Translations under genes and position numbers: made by a program | NCBI GenBank assembly: GCA_910585485.1 | Contig: CAJUEZ010000002.1 | Span: forward strand, 1-64,000 | Origin: an uncultured Clostridia bacterium | GTDB taxonomy: Bacteria; Bacillota; Clostridia; UBA1381 | Reading direction: 5' to 3' | Length of the DNA stretch: 64,000 bases | Notes under the pieces: generated by a model | The model's input: the letters and a program-made list of their open reading frames with translations, nothing else | Databases searched by the model: none | Told to the model about the DNA's origin: nothing | Shown here: positions 9,286 to 17,355 of the stretch, piece by piece | How the letters are laid out: each line of letters opens with the position of its first letter | Numbering within the stretch: position 1 is the first letter of the stretch

Positions 9286-9303
9286 CTTGAATAAAAACTT
9301 TTC
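9286..9303 (+). promoter_or_regulatory. Weak upstream ARG-box-like site
   Basis: CTTGAATAAAAACTTTTC resembles the Bacillus arginine-repressor (ArgR/AhrC) box CATGAATAAAAATKCAAK at about two-thirds of positions. Its spacing to the stronger site downstream suits cooperative binding of a hexameric repressor. Assignment is by comparison with the published consensus. Confidence 0.4.
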
Positions 9304-9313
9304 AGAAAAAATA

Positions 9314-9331
9314 CTTGCATTTTTATTCAAA
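9314..9331 (-). promoter_or_regulatory. Strong ARG box overlapping the argD promoter -35
   Basis: On the minus strand the site begins TTTGAATAAAAATGCAAG and matches the Bacillus ARG-box consensus at 16 of 18 positions. It covers the -35 element of the argD promoter, where a bound arginine repressor would block RNA polymerase. The argR gene itself is not in the window. Confidence 0.75.
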
Positions 9332-9343
9332 TGGTAGTATAAT
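9315..9343 (+). promoter_or_regulatory. Promoter of the argD-argF operon
   Basis: TTGCAT 9315-9320, 17-base spacer, TATAAT 9338-9343. It is overlapped by the ARG box at 9314-9331. Confidence 0.85.
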
Positions 9344-9375
9344 TTTTTAAGTATTCTATTTTGGGGGGAATAATT

Positions 9376-10569
9376 ATGTTAGAGGAAGTTATACAGCTTG
9401 ATAAAAAATATTATATGAATACTTTCGGCGAAAGACTGCCGGTTTGTTTTGAAAAAGGTGAAGGGTTAAAACTCTTTGATGATAAAGGAAAAACTTACTA
9501 TGATTTTCTCGGCGGTATTGCCGTTAACGCTTTGGGACACGGACATAAAGAGTTTATAGCGGCGCTTAAAAATCAGCTTGATAAGGTTATTCACACGTCC
9601 AGCCTTTATTACATAGAAAATCAGGCGAAGCTTGCGGCAAAGCTTGCCGAAAATACATGCGCCGAAAGAGTGTTTTTCGCTAACAGCGGAGCGGAGGCGA
9701 ATGAGGGAGCTTTTAAGATAGCGAAGATTTATTATCATAAGAAAGGTTTAGACAAATACGAGATAATAACGCTCGATAAATCTTTTCACGGAAGAACTCT
9801 CGCAACTGTAGCGGCGACAGGTCAGGAGAAATATCAAAAGCCGTATAGACCGCTTGTTCCGGGATTTAAGCAAGTAGAACCGAATAATTTTGAGGCACTG
9901 GAGGCTGCCGTGACCGATAAAACGGCTGCTGTTATGATAGAACTTGTCCAAGGTGAGAGCGGCGTGCATCCAATGGATAAGGAATATGTGCAAAAAATAA
10001 GAAAATTGTGCGATGAAAAAGATATTATTCTGATATTTGACGAGGTGCAGACGGGAATGGGAAGAACGGGTCACCTTTTTGCTTATCAGATGTACGGAAT
10101 TGAGCCTGATATATTCACCTCGGCGAAAGCTTTAGGCGGAGGAATACCTATAGGAGCAGTATGCGCCGGAAAGAAAGTAGCGAACGCGTTTGAACCCGGA
10201 GACCACGGAACAACATTCGGAGGAAATCCTTTTGCAACTGCCGCGGGGCTTGCCGTGTTTGATATATTTGAAAAGGAAAAGCTTGTAAGTAACGCGGAAG
10301 TGATGGGCAAGTACTTTGAAGAAAAGCTGATGGCAGTCAAGAAAAAACACAGTGATAAGATTACGGATATTAGACGCGCGGGACTTCTCATAGGAATACA
10401 AATTTGTGACGAGAAAGCGAAAGCGGTGTTTAATAAGCTGTTTGACGACGGATTTTTGACAAGTCTGTGCGGCGGAAACACTTTGAGAATCGCGCCGCCG
10501 CTTATAATCAGTAAAGATGATGTTGATTTGTTTGCGGAAGAAATAGACAAGGTTTTGGAGGAGATTTAA
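9376..10569 (+). CDS. argD: Acetylornithine aminotransferase
   Basis: 397 residues, class-III PLP aminotransferase. Seen: FANSGAEANEGAFKIAK, IFDEVQTGMGRTGHLFA and the PLP-binding lysine K251 in TSAKALGGGIPIGA. It makes N-acetylornithine from N-acetylglutamate semialdehyde in arginine synthesis. ArgD rather than a GABA-type enzyme is supported by argF starting one base after its stop and by the ARG box at the promoter. ATG 9376 is preferred over an upstream in-frame TTG (9361) because GGGGGGAA lies 6 bases before it. Confidence 0.93.
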   Translation: MLEEVIQLDKKYYMNTFGERLPVCFEKGEGLKLFDDKGKTYYDFLGGIAVNALGHGHKEFIAALKNQLDKVIHTSSLYYIENQAKLAAKLAENTCAERVFFANSGAEANEGAFKIAKIYYHKKGLDKYEIITLDKSFHGRTLATVAATGQEKYQKPYRPLVPGFKQVEPNNFEALEAAVTDKTAAVMIELVQGESGVHPMDKEYVQKIRKLCDEKDIILIFDEVQTGMGRTGHLFAYQMYGIEPDIFTSAKALGGGIPIGAVCAGKKVANAFEPGDHGTTFGGNPFATAAGLAVFDIFEKEKLVSNAEVMGKYFEEKLMAVKKKHSDKITDIRRAGLLIGIQICDEKAKAVFNKLFDDGFLTSLCGGNTLRIAPPLIISKDDVDLFAEEIDKVLEEI

Positions 10570-10570
10570 A

Positions 10571-11488
10571 ATGAAAGATTTAATAAGTTTGCATGATTTG
10601 ACGTCAGAAGAAGTAAAGTCGCTGTTACAGCTTGGAATAAAGCTGAAAGCGGAACTTAAGGCGGGTAAGGAACATCATATTTTAAAAGGTAAAACGCTCG
10701 GTATGATATTCACAAAATCCTCAACGCGCACGAGAGTATCTTTTGAGGTAGGCATGACTCAGCTTGGCGGTTATCCGCTGTTTCTTTCTTCAAACGATAT
10801 TCAGCTTGGCAGAGGAGAGAGTATTTATGATACGGCAAAGGTGCTTGAGAGAATGCTGGATGGTATCATGATTCGCACATACGCTCATCAGGATGTACTG
10901 GACTTGGCGGAGTATGCTAATATACCTGTTATAAACGCTCTTACGGATTTGCTGCATCCATGTCAGGTGCTTGCTGATTTAATGACGGCTTATGAGCATA
11001 AGGGCAGACTTGAAGGTTTAAAGCTTGCTTATATAGGCGACGGAAATAATATGGCTCATTCCCTTATGTATGGATGCGCTAAAGCGGGTATGGACTGCGC
11101 GATTGCCGCTCCCGAAGGTTATCAGTGTGACAGCGGTGTTGTTGAGAATGCGAAAGATGATTTCAAAAAATCAGGAAGAGAACTGATTATTACGTCAGAC
11201 CCTGTAGAGGCTATAAAGAATGCCGACATAGTATATACGGACACGTGGGTTTCAATGGGACAGGAATCTGAAAAAGAAGAAAGACAAAAGCTGTTCATGC
11301 CGTACCAGGTAAACGGTGAATTATTTAAACACGCGGACAGCGAAGCGATATTTATGCACTGTCTGCCCGCATACCGCGGATATGAAGTTACTGAGGACGT
11401 CATAGACGGAGAACACAGCGTTATCTTTGATGAGGCGGAAAACAGACTTCACGCCCAAAAAGCCGTTATGGCAACATTGATGGGATAA
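10571..11488 (+). CDS. argF: Ornithine carbamoyltransferase
   Basis: 305 residues. The carbamoyl-phosphate site STRTRVSFEVG, the HPCQVLADL motif and the ornithine-site HCLPAYRG are all present, so the protein looks fully active. It converts ornithine and carbamoyl phosphate to citrulline. The GAGGAG inside the end of argD serves as its ribosome site, giving tight coupling. The biosynthetic argF name is preferred over catabolic arcB because of the argD partner, the ARG box and the absence of arcA or arcC nearby. Confidence 0.94.
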   Translation: MKDLISLHDLTSEEVKSLLQLGIKLKAELKAGKEHHILKGKTLGMIFTKSSTRTRVSFEVGMTQLGGYPLFLSSNDIQLGRGESIYDTAKVLERMLDGIMIRTYAHQDVLDLAEYANIPVINALTDLLHPCQVLADLMTAYEHKGRLEGLKLAYIGDGNNMAHSLMYGCAKAGMDCAIAAPEGYQCDSGVVENAKDDFKKSGRELIITSDPVEAIKNADIVYTDTWVSMGQESEKEERQKLFMPYQVNGELFKHADSEAIFMHCLPAYRGYEVTEDVIDGEHSVIFDEAENRLHAQKAVMATLMG

Positions 11489-11510
11489 CTTATATAAAGG
11501 AAGTGTAAGA

Positions 11511-12008
11511 ATGAATACGGATTATCAGTCATTATTTCAGGTGCGTTTGGCGGATTACGCTGATATACCTGCCATAATGAATATTACTCGCGAGGCATTT
11601 GTGAAGTATCAGCAGATGTCGGGAGTGGAAAAACTCGCGGCACTGGAAGAAAGTTATAACGATGTAAAACATGATATAGACACAAAGGTTGTTCTTCTCG
11701 CTCTGTCTGACGGAGAGCCTGTGGGAAGCGCGAGAGTTGAGATTTTTCCCGATAAGACCGCGTATCTTTCCAGATTTGGTGTGAAAGTGACGAGTCAGAA
11801 TAACGGAATAGGAAAATCCATTATGAATCTTGTTGACAGGATAATGGTTAAGAAGGGCGTTACGGAAATGAGACTGCACACGGGCGCTAAAATTACGTCG
11901 CTTATACGGTTTTATTATGGTCGTGGATTTTACATAGACTCAACGGACAAATCACGCGGATATGTGCGCGCGCTGCTGGTGAAAGAGTATCAGAAAAAAG
12001 ATTGTTGA
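11511..12008 (+). CDS. GNAT-family N-acetyltransferase in the arginine operon
   Basis: 165 residues with a GNAT fold: an RLADYADIPAIMNITREAF start, a beta4 GVKVTSQNNGIGKSIMNL acetyl-CoA loop (a variant of RxxGxG/A) and YYGRGFYI near the end. It is the third gene of the argD-argF transcript, 23 bases after argF, and a strong terminator follows. Short GNAT proteins serve as N-acetylglutamate synthase in some bacteria, and position suggests that possibility here. The sequence alone does not establish it; acetylation of another small amine or a ribosomal protein is equally possible. Confidence 0.75.
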   Translation: MNTDYQSLFQVRLADYADIPAIMNITREAFVKYQQMSGVEKLAALEESYNDVKHDIDTKVVLLALSDGEPVGSARVEIFPDKTAYLSRFGVKVTSQNNGIGKSIMNLVDRIMVKKGVTEMRLHTGAKITSLIRFYYGRGFYIDSTDKSRGYVRALLVKEYQKKDC

Positions 12009-12010
12009 CA

Positions 12011-12043
12011 AAAAAGCGTTTCGGCATTGCCGAAACGCTTTTT
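12011..12043. terminator. Bidirectional terminator between the arginine operon and the L,D-transpeptidase gene
   Basis: Perfect 15-bp stem AAAAAGCGTTTCGGC / GCCGAAACGCTTTTT with a 3-base loop and T-runs on both strands. It sits exactly between two convergent genes. Confidence 0.93.
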
Positions 12044-12047
12044 ATAT

Positions 12048-13418
12048 TTATTCTGTTATGTAAATTCTTGTGCGGAAAGGAATCGTGTCCGCAATCCAGT
12101 TTATATCCTGAGGATGAAGTCTTACGCATCCGTGAGATATGTTTACTCCAACACGTCCGTCATATTCTCCGCCACCGTAATACAGGAGAGTGGAGTGAAG
12201 AGCGTATCCGTTGTGGAAACGAAGCACAGGACCAACATAATATGTGCCGTAATCCCATTGTGTGCGTTCTATGTATTCAAACTGTCCGGTGATTGTGGGA
12301 GTATCCCACGCTCCGAGCGCGCACGGGAACTCTTTAAGAAGCGTCCAATGATACTGCTGTCCCTCGTATACTCTCACCTTGTACTCATGCTTTGAAACCC
12401 ATACAAGATAATTTGTCCGGCTTCCGATTCCGTCACGGTTAACGGGTGTACGATTACGAAATTCTTTAACTATAGGCGATTCTCCGATGATAATATCAAG
12501 ATGGTCTCCAAAGTCAAGCACCTCAAGATTGGAGTCAAAGGCTTCCGCAAGCGTTCGTACAGGAACAAATAAAGAACCTTCTATATATACAGTCGCATGA
12601 GGAGAGAAAGTATCCTGACCAAAGATTGTTGTATACGCGCTGTTTGCGTTGAAGATAACCTCGTCATCTCCCACCGAGCATACAACGCTGTCGTAAGCTT
12701 TGTCGTACTTGATTTTCAGTCCCATAGCCTCACCGATAGCACGGACAGGCATCATGGAAACACCGTCAACTATTCTGGCGCGAGGCGAAATGTCTTTGAG
12801 GAAATTGCCGCTTACGTACATGCAAAGTGCTTTTTCATAATGCGGATTACCTGTAAGGGCACAACCGTTATTTTGTACGTATTCGCCGTTGTCGTTTGTA
12901 TATCCGTATGTCTGAACATTTAAAGTTCCGCCTGCCTCAACGAATTCATCGTAGTATTTTATAGAACGAAGACCCGAAACGAGCTTTATTTTGAATGATG
13001 AACCCATTCTGTATTCAGGAACATCAAATACTAAATTCAGCATTTTCGTATTCTGATCAACATTTTCTTTTGCCGTACCGAGAAGCTCGTTCTTGTCGCT
13101 GTACAGTTCAATTACCGCTTCGTTTGGTATAACATAAGGATGCGGCAGCATTTCAATGTCGAGTTTGAATTGTTTTGACAATTCTCTGGACGGAGCCGAC
13201 GGAGTCGGGGAAGGCGATTGTGTCGCTGACGGAACAGCGCTCGATTCCGGCGATGCCGTTGCAGCCGGCGCAACTGTTGCCGCCGGTGCTTGGGTCGCGC
13301 TCGGAGAAAGCGTTGCAGCCGGCGCGGCGCTTGGAGCGGGTGTTTGTGCGGCTGCTAAGGCGCTTGCTCCGCTTATAAAGATTGAAGCCGTAAGAAGAAC
13401 AGCTGAGATTTTTTTCAT
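12048..13418 (-). CDS. Secreted L,D-transpeptidase with stalk-type wall module
   Basis: 456 residues. Signal peptide (1-24); Ala/Pro/Ser/Thr linker (about 25-75); a beta region (about 80-180); a copper-amine-oxidase-like stalk module with two MMPVRAIGEAMG/FVPVRTLAEAFD repeats (about 200-300); and a C-terminal YkuD catalytic domain with SHGCVRL holding the nucleophile Cys431 and its His. These enzymes make 3-3 peptidoglycan crosslinks or attach proteins to the wall, outside the membrane. The start follows GGGAGG. Repeat expansion in the linker DNA (many GCC/GTT/GCG codons) gives long spurious open frames on the other strand. Confidence 0.9.
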   Translation of the reverse strand: MKKISAVLLTASIFISGASALAAAQTPAPSAAPAATLSPSATQAPAATVAPAATASPESSAVPSATQSPSPTPSAPSRELSKQFKLDIEMLPHPYVIPNEAVIELYSDKNELLGTAKENVDQNTKMLNLVFDVPEYRMGSSFKIKLVSGLRSIKYYDEFVEAGGTLNVQTYGYTNDNGEYVQNNGCALTGNPHYEKALCMYVSGNFLKDISPRARIVDGVSMMPVRAIGEAMGLKIKYDKAYDSVVCSVGDDEVIFNANSAYTTIFGQDTFSPHATVYIEGSLFVPVRTLAEAFDSNLEVLDFGDHLDIIIGESPIVKEFRNRTPVNRDGIGSRTNYLVWVSKHEYKVRVYEGQQYHWTLLKEFPCALGAWDTPTITGQFEYIERTQWDYGTYYVGPVLRFHNGYALHSTLLYYGGGEYDGRVGVNISHGCVRLHPQDINWIADTIPFRTRIYITE

Positions 13419-13451
13419 AAATAGTCCTCCCTTGAGTGGTGTGATAGAATA

Positions 13452-13480
13452 ATAATAACATATACGGATATTAAAGTCAA
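13452..13480 (-). promoter_or_regulatory. Promoter of the L,D-transpeptidase gene
   Basis: Minus strand TTGACT (13475-13480), 17-base spacer, TATTAT (13452-13457). Confidence 0.75.
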
Positions 13481-13489
13481 TAAATCAAT

Positions 13490-13518
13490 TTGACTGCGAG
13501 TAAATTTTGGTGTATAAT
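13490..13518 (+). promoter_or_regulatory. Promoter of the TauE-like permease gene
   Basis: TTGACT 13490-13495, 17-base spacer, TATAAT 13513-13518. Transcription would start near 13525, which argues against ATG 13527 as the real start codon and for ATG 13551. Confidence 0.8.
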
Positions 13519-13550
13519 CGAATAAAATGTTTAAGAAGGCGGAGAAAACT

Positions 13551-14282
13551 ATGGGTTTTGGAATTATCGCGTTTTTATCAACGCTTGTGGGAGCAATAGT
13601 TGGCGTTGGAGGAGGACTCATTATACGTCCTATGCTCGGATTTTTAAATGTGGGAAAGGAACTTGCCTCGTTTTCATCAGCTGCTTGCGTGTTTTGTATG
13701 GGAATAGTCAGCCTTGTCACAACGGTGAAAAAAGGCGCTGAAATACAGCTAAAGGAAACGATTGTGCTCGCGCTGGGAAGTATATGCGGAGCGTTTATCG
13801 GCGGCGCGTGTATAGAGTTTGTCAGCGGAAAATTTATAGCAATCGGGTACATATTCGCGATGGTGTTTGTGCTTGTATGTATGGCAGCGAGAAAATATAT
13901 GCCGAGAATAAAATTAAAAAATCCTCTGCTTCAATTCCTTGCGGGAACTGTAACAGGAGGATTATCAGGATTTTTTGGCATAGGCGGAGGTCCATTTCAA
14001 ATGACTGCGCTGCTGCTGTTGTTTAATCTTGAACCTAAGGAAGCGGCTGTGCAAAGTATATTTATCACATTGCTCACCACCGTAAGTTCGCTTATTCAGT
14101 ATGCTGTGAAAGGCTACTGGAACTTCTCGCTTGCGGTCTTTATGATACCTATGGCAGTATTGGGCGGGTTTATAGGCGGACTGCTTAACAGAAAGTTTAA
14201 TAACAAATATGTGTCAGTGTTATTTAACTTCACAGTGATTTTTATAATACTAATGCAGATATATTCAGTATTTTTTCGGTAA
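13551..14282 (+). CDS. TauE/SafE-family membrane permease (sulfite exporter/anion transporter type)
   Basis: 243 residues, nearly all hydrophobic, with about seven or eight membrane segments. The two internal repeats each carry the family glycine signature: IVGVGGGLIIRPML near the start and FFGIGGGPFQMTALLLLF in the middle. TauE/SafE proteins move sulfite, sulfoacetate or other small anions, and the substrate cannot be read here. ATG 13551 is chosen because GGCGGAG lies 6 bases upstream. An in-frame ATG at 13527 lies right at the predicted transcription start with no ribosome site. Its stop abuts that of convergent ymdB. Confidence 0.85.
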   Translation: MGFGIIAFLSTLVGAIVGVGGGLIIRPMLGFLNVGKELASFSSAACVFCMGIVSLVTTVKKGAEIQLKETIVLALGSICGAFIGGACIEFVSGKFIAIGYIFAMVFVLVCMAARKYMPRIKLKNPLLQFLAGTVTGGLSGFFGIGGGPFQMTALLLLFNLEPKEAAVQSIFITLLTTVSSLIQYAVKGYWNFSLAVFMIPMAVLGGFIGGLLNRKFNNKYVSVLFNFTVIFIILMQIYSVFFR

Positions 14283-15065
14283 TTAGTTTTCTCTTATAAA
14301 GATACGCTCAATTCCGTCACACAAACCGCTCTCCTCGTTTATGTCAAAAATACAGCCGCAGAACTGTCCTTTGCCGTTTGCAATTTCAAACTTTTGCGGC
14401 ATACCTGTGAGAAAACGGTTTAAGATAGGAGTGGCTTCTCTGCCGAGAATTGAAAGCTGCGGTCCTGTCATTCCGAGGTCGGTAATATAACCTGTGCCTT
14501 TTGGAAAAATCATTTCATCAGCGGTCTGTACATGTGTATGCGTGCCAAAAACAGCGGATACTTTGCCGTCAAGAAAGAATGACATGGCAAGCTTTTCACT
14601 GGTAGCCTCCGCGTGGAAATCAACCAATATAATGTTGGTTGATTTTTTTAGTTTCTCAATTTCTTCTTTGGCTTTTGTAAAAGGCGAGTCTGACGGTTCA
14701 AGGTACGTTCTGCCGATGAGGTTTATTACGCCGATTTTTATGCCGTTTTTTGCGGTATAAACAAGACTGCCTTCGCCGGGGCATTCTCTGCTGTAATTGG
14801 CGGGACGGATTACGTTGCCCTCTTTTCGCATAATACTTACAATTTCCTTACAGTCCCATGTGTGATTGCCCATAGTGATAATATCAACACCTGCGCGCAT
14901 AAGTTCGTCATAAGCGTTGCGCGCCATGCCTCTGCCATGGGTGGAATTTTCACCGTTGGCTATGCAAAGGTCTATATTTTTTTTGTATTTCAGCTCGTCC
15001 ACACAGCGGAAAAGCATTTCTCGTCCGACTCGGCTTACCACGTCGCCGACGCATAATATTTTCAT
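14283..15065 (-). CDS. ymdB: YmdB-type metallophosphoesterase (TIGR00282 family)
   Basis: 260 residues, the family length. Metal-site motifs are MKILCVGDVVSRVGRE, ANGENSTHGRGM, TMGNHTWDCKE, DFHAEATSEK and FGTHTHVQTADE. In Bacillus, YmdB is a 2',3'-cyclic-nucleotide phosphodiesterase that influences motility versus biofilm decisions and acts with RNase Y; rny lies just upstream here in the same direction. I start at the MKIL codon (AAAGGA upstream) rather than 23 codons earlier, where no ribosome site is seen. Confidence 0.92.
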   Translation of the reverse strand: MKILCVGDVVSRVGREMLFRCVDELKYKKNIDLCIANGENSTHGRGMARNAYDELMRAGVDIITMGNHTWDCKEIVSIMRKEGNVIRPANYSRECPGEGSLVYTAKNGIKIGVINLIGRTYLEPSDSPFTKAKEEIEKLKKSTNIILVDFHAEATSEKLAMSFFLDGKVSAVFGTHTHVQTADEMIFPKGTGYITDLGMTGPQLSILGREATPILNRFLTGMPQKFEIANGKGQFCGCIFDINEESGLCDGIERIFIREN

Positions 15066-15121
15066 TGGGATTTTTCCTTTCTGTATATGGTTGTAAAACA
15101 TATTTCTGTGATTAGTCAAAT

Positions 15122-15230
15122 AAAAAAGGAGCATTACAGAACGGGTAGAAGCTAAACGTCAGACGGCTTGTACAGTGCCTTTATCGCAAAGTATCAAAGC
15201 CGTTTCCGTTCGCGCTCTGTAATAGCCCCC
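15122..15230 (-). ncRNA. Putative structured RNA or attenuator between rny and ymdB
   Basis: On the minus strand a GGGGGC start is followed by a closing stem ATTACAGA (15216-15223) / TCTGTAAT (15133-15140) and an inner stem ACGGCTT / AAGCCGT (15197-15203 with 15163-15169). Unpaired bubbles separate them, and six T residues follow at 15127-15122. GAACGG/CCGTTC can extend the outer helix. It could be a small RNA released from the rny mRNA, a leaky terminator or a processing site before ymdB. I do not recognise a known RNA family. Confidence 0.4.
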
Positions 15231-15250
15231 AATTTTCATTTTTTGAAAGC

Positions 15251-16831
15251 TTACTTAGCGTAATCAACAGATCTTGTTTCGCGTATCAGACTTACTTTAA
15301 TCTGACCCGGATATTCAAGTTCGCTTTCTATGCGTTTAACAATATCTCTTGCGACAAGAATCATGCCGTCGTCTGAAACTATCTCAGGCTTAATCATAAT
15401 TCTTATTTCGCGTCCTGCTTGAATAGCGTAAGATTTATCAACGCCTTCAAAATCATTTGCGATTTCTTCAAGTTTTTGTAAACGCTTGATGTAGGTTTCA
15501 AGATTTTCACGTCTGGCTCCCGGACGCGCCGCTGATATTGCGTCTGCTGCCTGCACAAGCGAAGCGACTATTGTCTGAGCCTCTATGTCGCCGTGATGCG
15601 CCATGATTGCGTGTACAACATCTTTGTTTTCACGGTACTTCTTCGCAATGTCCGCTCCGATAGTAACGTGAGAGCCTTCGACTTCATGGTCAACCGCTTT
15701 GCCGATGTCATGCAGAAGACCTGCGCGCTTTGCAAGCGTTACATCGACTCCCAGTTCACCTGCCATAACGCCCGCAAGGTGCGAAACCTCAACACTATGC
15801 TTTAAGACGTTCTGACCGTAACTTGTTCTGAATTTAAGTTTACCAAGCAGCTTAATAAGTTCGGGATGAAGACCATGCACACCCGTTTCAAATGTGGCGC
15901 TTTCGCCTTCCTGCTTGATAATTGCTTCAACCTCTTTGCGAGATTTTTCAACTGTTTCTTCAATGCGTGCCGGATGGATTCGTCCGTCCACGATAAGTTT
16001 TTCAAGCGAGAGACGAGCAATTTCGCGTCGGATTGGGTCAAAACTTGAAACGATAACCGCTTCGGGAGTATCGTCAATTATAAGATCGACACCCGTCAAT
16101 GTTTCAAGCGTTCTGATATTTCGTCCTTCGCGGCCGATTATGCGGCCTTTCATTTCATCGCTTGGAAGATTTACAACAGAAACAGTGGTTTCGGCAACGT
16201 GATCCGCGGCAACTTTCTGTATTGATAAAGCAACGATGTTCTTTGCGTTTCTTTCCGCGTTTTCCTTTGCCTCTTGCTCAATTTCTTTAACCATGATGGC
16301 TGCTTCGTGTTTCGTTTGATTTTCAACGTCTTTAAGCAAAATAGACTTTGCCTCTTCAGATGTAAGACCTGAAATCTTCTCGATAAGAGCCATCTGCTCT
16401 TCTTTAATTTCTGCTATTTCTTTTTCTTTAGACTCAAGAGCTTTTAGTTTTTGGTTATAAGACTGCTCTTTCTTTTCTAAATTATCTGTCTTTTTATCTA
16501 AGTTTTCTTCTTTTTGGTTAATTCTGCGTTCCTGGCGGCTAAGCTCATTTCTGCGTTCTTTAACCTCGGCGTCGAATGCCGCGCGCAATTTTTGATTTTC
16601 TTCTTTCGCTTCAAGAAGCATTTCGCGTTTTTTTGCGCTTGCGCTTTTCTCAGCCTCGTCAACTATAGATTTTGCTTTTTCTTCGGCACTGCCGAATTCA
16701 GCTTCAGCAATTTTCTTTCTGTGCGCGACGCCCATGTTGAAACCAACTATTACGCCGACTATGCACAATACGATTGCAACTGCTGCCATTACAATCATTA
16801 ATATTGGATTAGTAATTAGTAACACCCCCAT
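15251..16831 (-). CDS. rny: Ribonuclease Y
   Basis: 526 residues. One N-terminal membrane helix (about 6-30), a long charged coiled coil (about 35-200), a KH domain with GRIIGREGRNIRTLE, and an HD domain with His374-Asp375 in LLHDIGKAVDHE followed by AHHGD. This is the membrane-bound endonuclease that starts mRNA decay in many Firmicutes. I start at MGVLL (GGAG 8 bases upstream) rather than 11 codons earlier. A promoter about 230 bases upstream implies a long leader, and ymdB follows downstream. Confidence 0.95.
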   Translation of the reverse strand: MGVLLITNPILMIVMAAVAIVLCIVGVIVGFNMGVAHRKKIAEAEFGSAEEKAKSIVDEAEKSASAKKREMLLEAKEENQKLRAAFDAEVKERRNELSRQERRINQKEENLDKKTDNLEKKEQSYNQKLKALESKEKEIAEIKEEQMALIEKISGLTSEEAKSILLKDVENQTKHEAAIMVKEIEQEAKENAERNAKNIVALSIQKVAADHVAETTVSVVNLPSDEMKGRIIGREGRNIRTLETLTGVDLIIDDTPEAVIVSSFDPIRREIARLSLEKLIVDGRIHPARIEETVEKSRKEVEAIIKQEGESATFETGVHGLHPELIKLLGKLKFRTSYGQNVLKHSVEVSHLAGVMAGELGVDVTLAKRAGLLHDIGKAVDHEVEGSHVTIGADIAKKYRENKDVVHAIMAHHGDIEAQTIVASLVQAADAISAARPGARRENLETYIKRLQKLEEIANDFEGVDKSYAIQAGREIRIMIKPEIVSDDGMILVARDIVKRIESELEYPGQIKVSLIRETRSVDYAK

Positions 16832-17065
16832 AAAGTATTCTCCAAGACCTGCAATGGGGGACATTCTTAAAATGACTGCTTTCTGTCAAAACATACCGAT
16901 AAAACTCGGAAACCGCGTGGCGGTTATGCAGGTTAAAGCGCCGCTGCGGGTTGTAATCATACAGAGCAGTCCAAATTAAGACGGCTCCATTTTAAGTATT
17001 GGGATTACATATAAAAATTCATATTTACAGAAAACTTTATTTTTAAAGAATATTAAGCATTATAT
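16832..17065 (-). promoter_or_regulatory. Long structured 5' leader of rny
   Basis: Minus-strand leader of about 230 bases between the promoter at 17066-17094 and the rny start. It holds GC-rich pairable stretches (CCGCAGCGGCGC and CCGCCACGCGG around 16910-16955) in otherwise AT-rich surroundings. No riboswitch class is recognised. Possible roles are stability control or cleavage by RNase Y itself; this is inference from length and composition. The rest of 17095-17240 is AT-rich with nothing else evident. Confidence 0.45.
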
Positions 17066-17094
17066 ATTTTATACTATTTATATGAATATGTCAA
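17066..17094 (-). promoter_or_regulatory. Promoter of rny
   Basis: Minus strand TTGACA (17089-17094), 17-base spacer, TAAAAT (17066-17071). Confidence 0.75.
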
Positions 17095-17242
17095 GGAATT
17101 ATTGTGAATGTTACAGTATATATATAAATATGAAATCTTAATTTAATGTAATAATATGTTATAAATGTAAAGTTTATGTAGAAAGTAAGAAAGATGTGTC
17201 ATTTTGCACAAAAAAAATGCTTAATTTTATTTACATATGGTC

Positions 17243-17271
17243 TTTACTGACCAAAAAAAGTGTGCTATAAT
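17243..17271 (+). promoter_or_regulatory. Promoter of the glycogen operon
   Basis: TTTACT 17243-17248, 17-base spacer, TATAAT 17266-17271. The early leader contains a CGGAAATAA / TTATTTCCG hairpin (about 17294-17315) of unknown role. Confidence 0.7.
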
Positions 17272-17355
17272 AGTCATAGTTAGAAAAATATGGGCGGAAA
17301 TAATAATTATTTCCGTTCAGGTAAAGACAAATAAAGATAAGAGGGAGGCGACCGT

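Noticed and set aside
10571..11488. Catabolic ornithine carbamoyltransferase ArcB
   Set aside because: Adjacent argD, the ARG box and the lack of arcA/arcC favour the biosynthetic enzyme.
12002..12395. Two overlapping plus-strand open frames within the L,D-transpeptidase gene
   Set aside because: They run through the terminator hairpin and the conserved YkuD coding sequence; the reverse-strand gene is clearly real.
13156..13452. Long Ala/Gly-rich open frame on the plus strand
   Set aside because: It mirrors the repetitive linker of the L,D-transpeptidase gene on the other strand; no ribosome site, no family resemblance.
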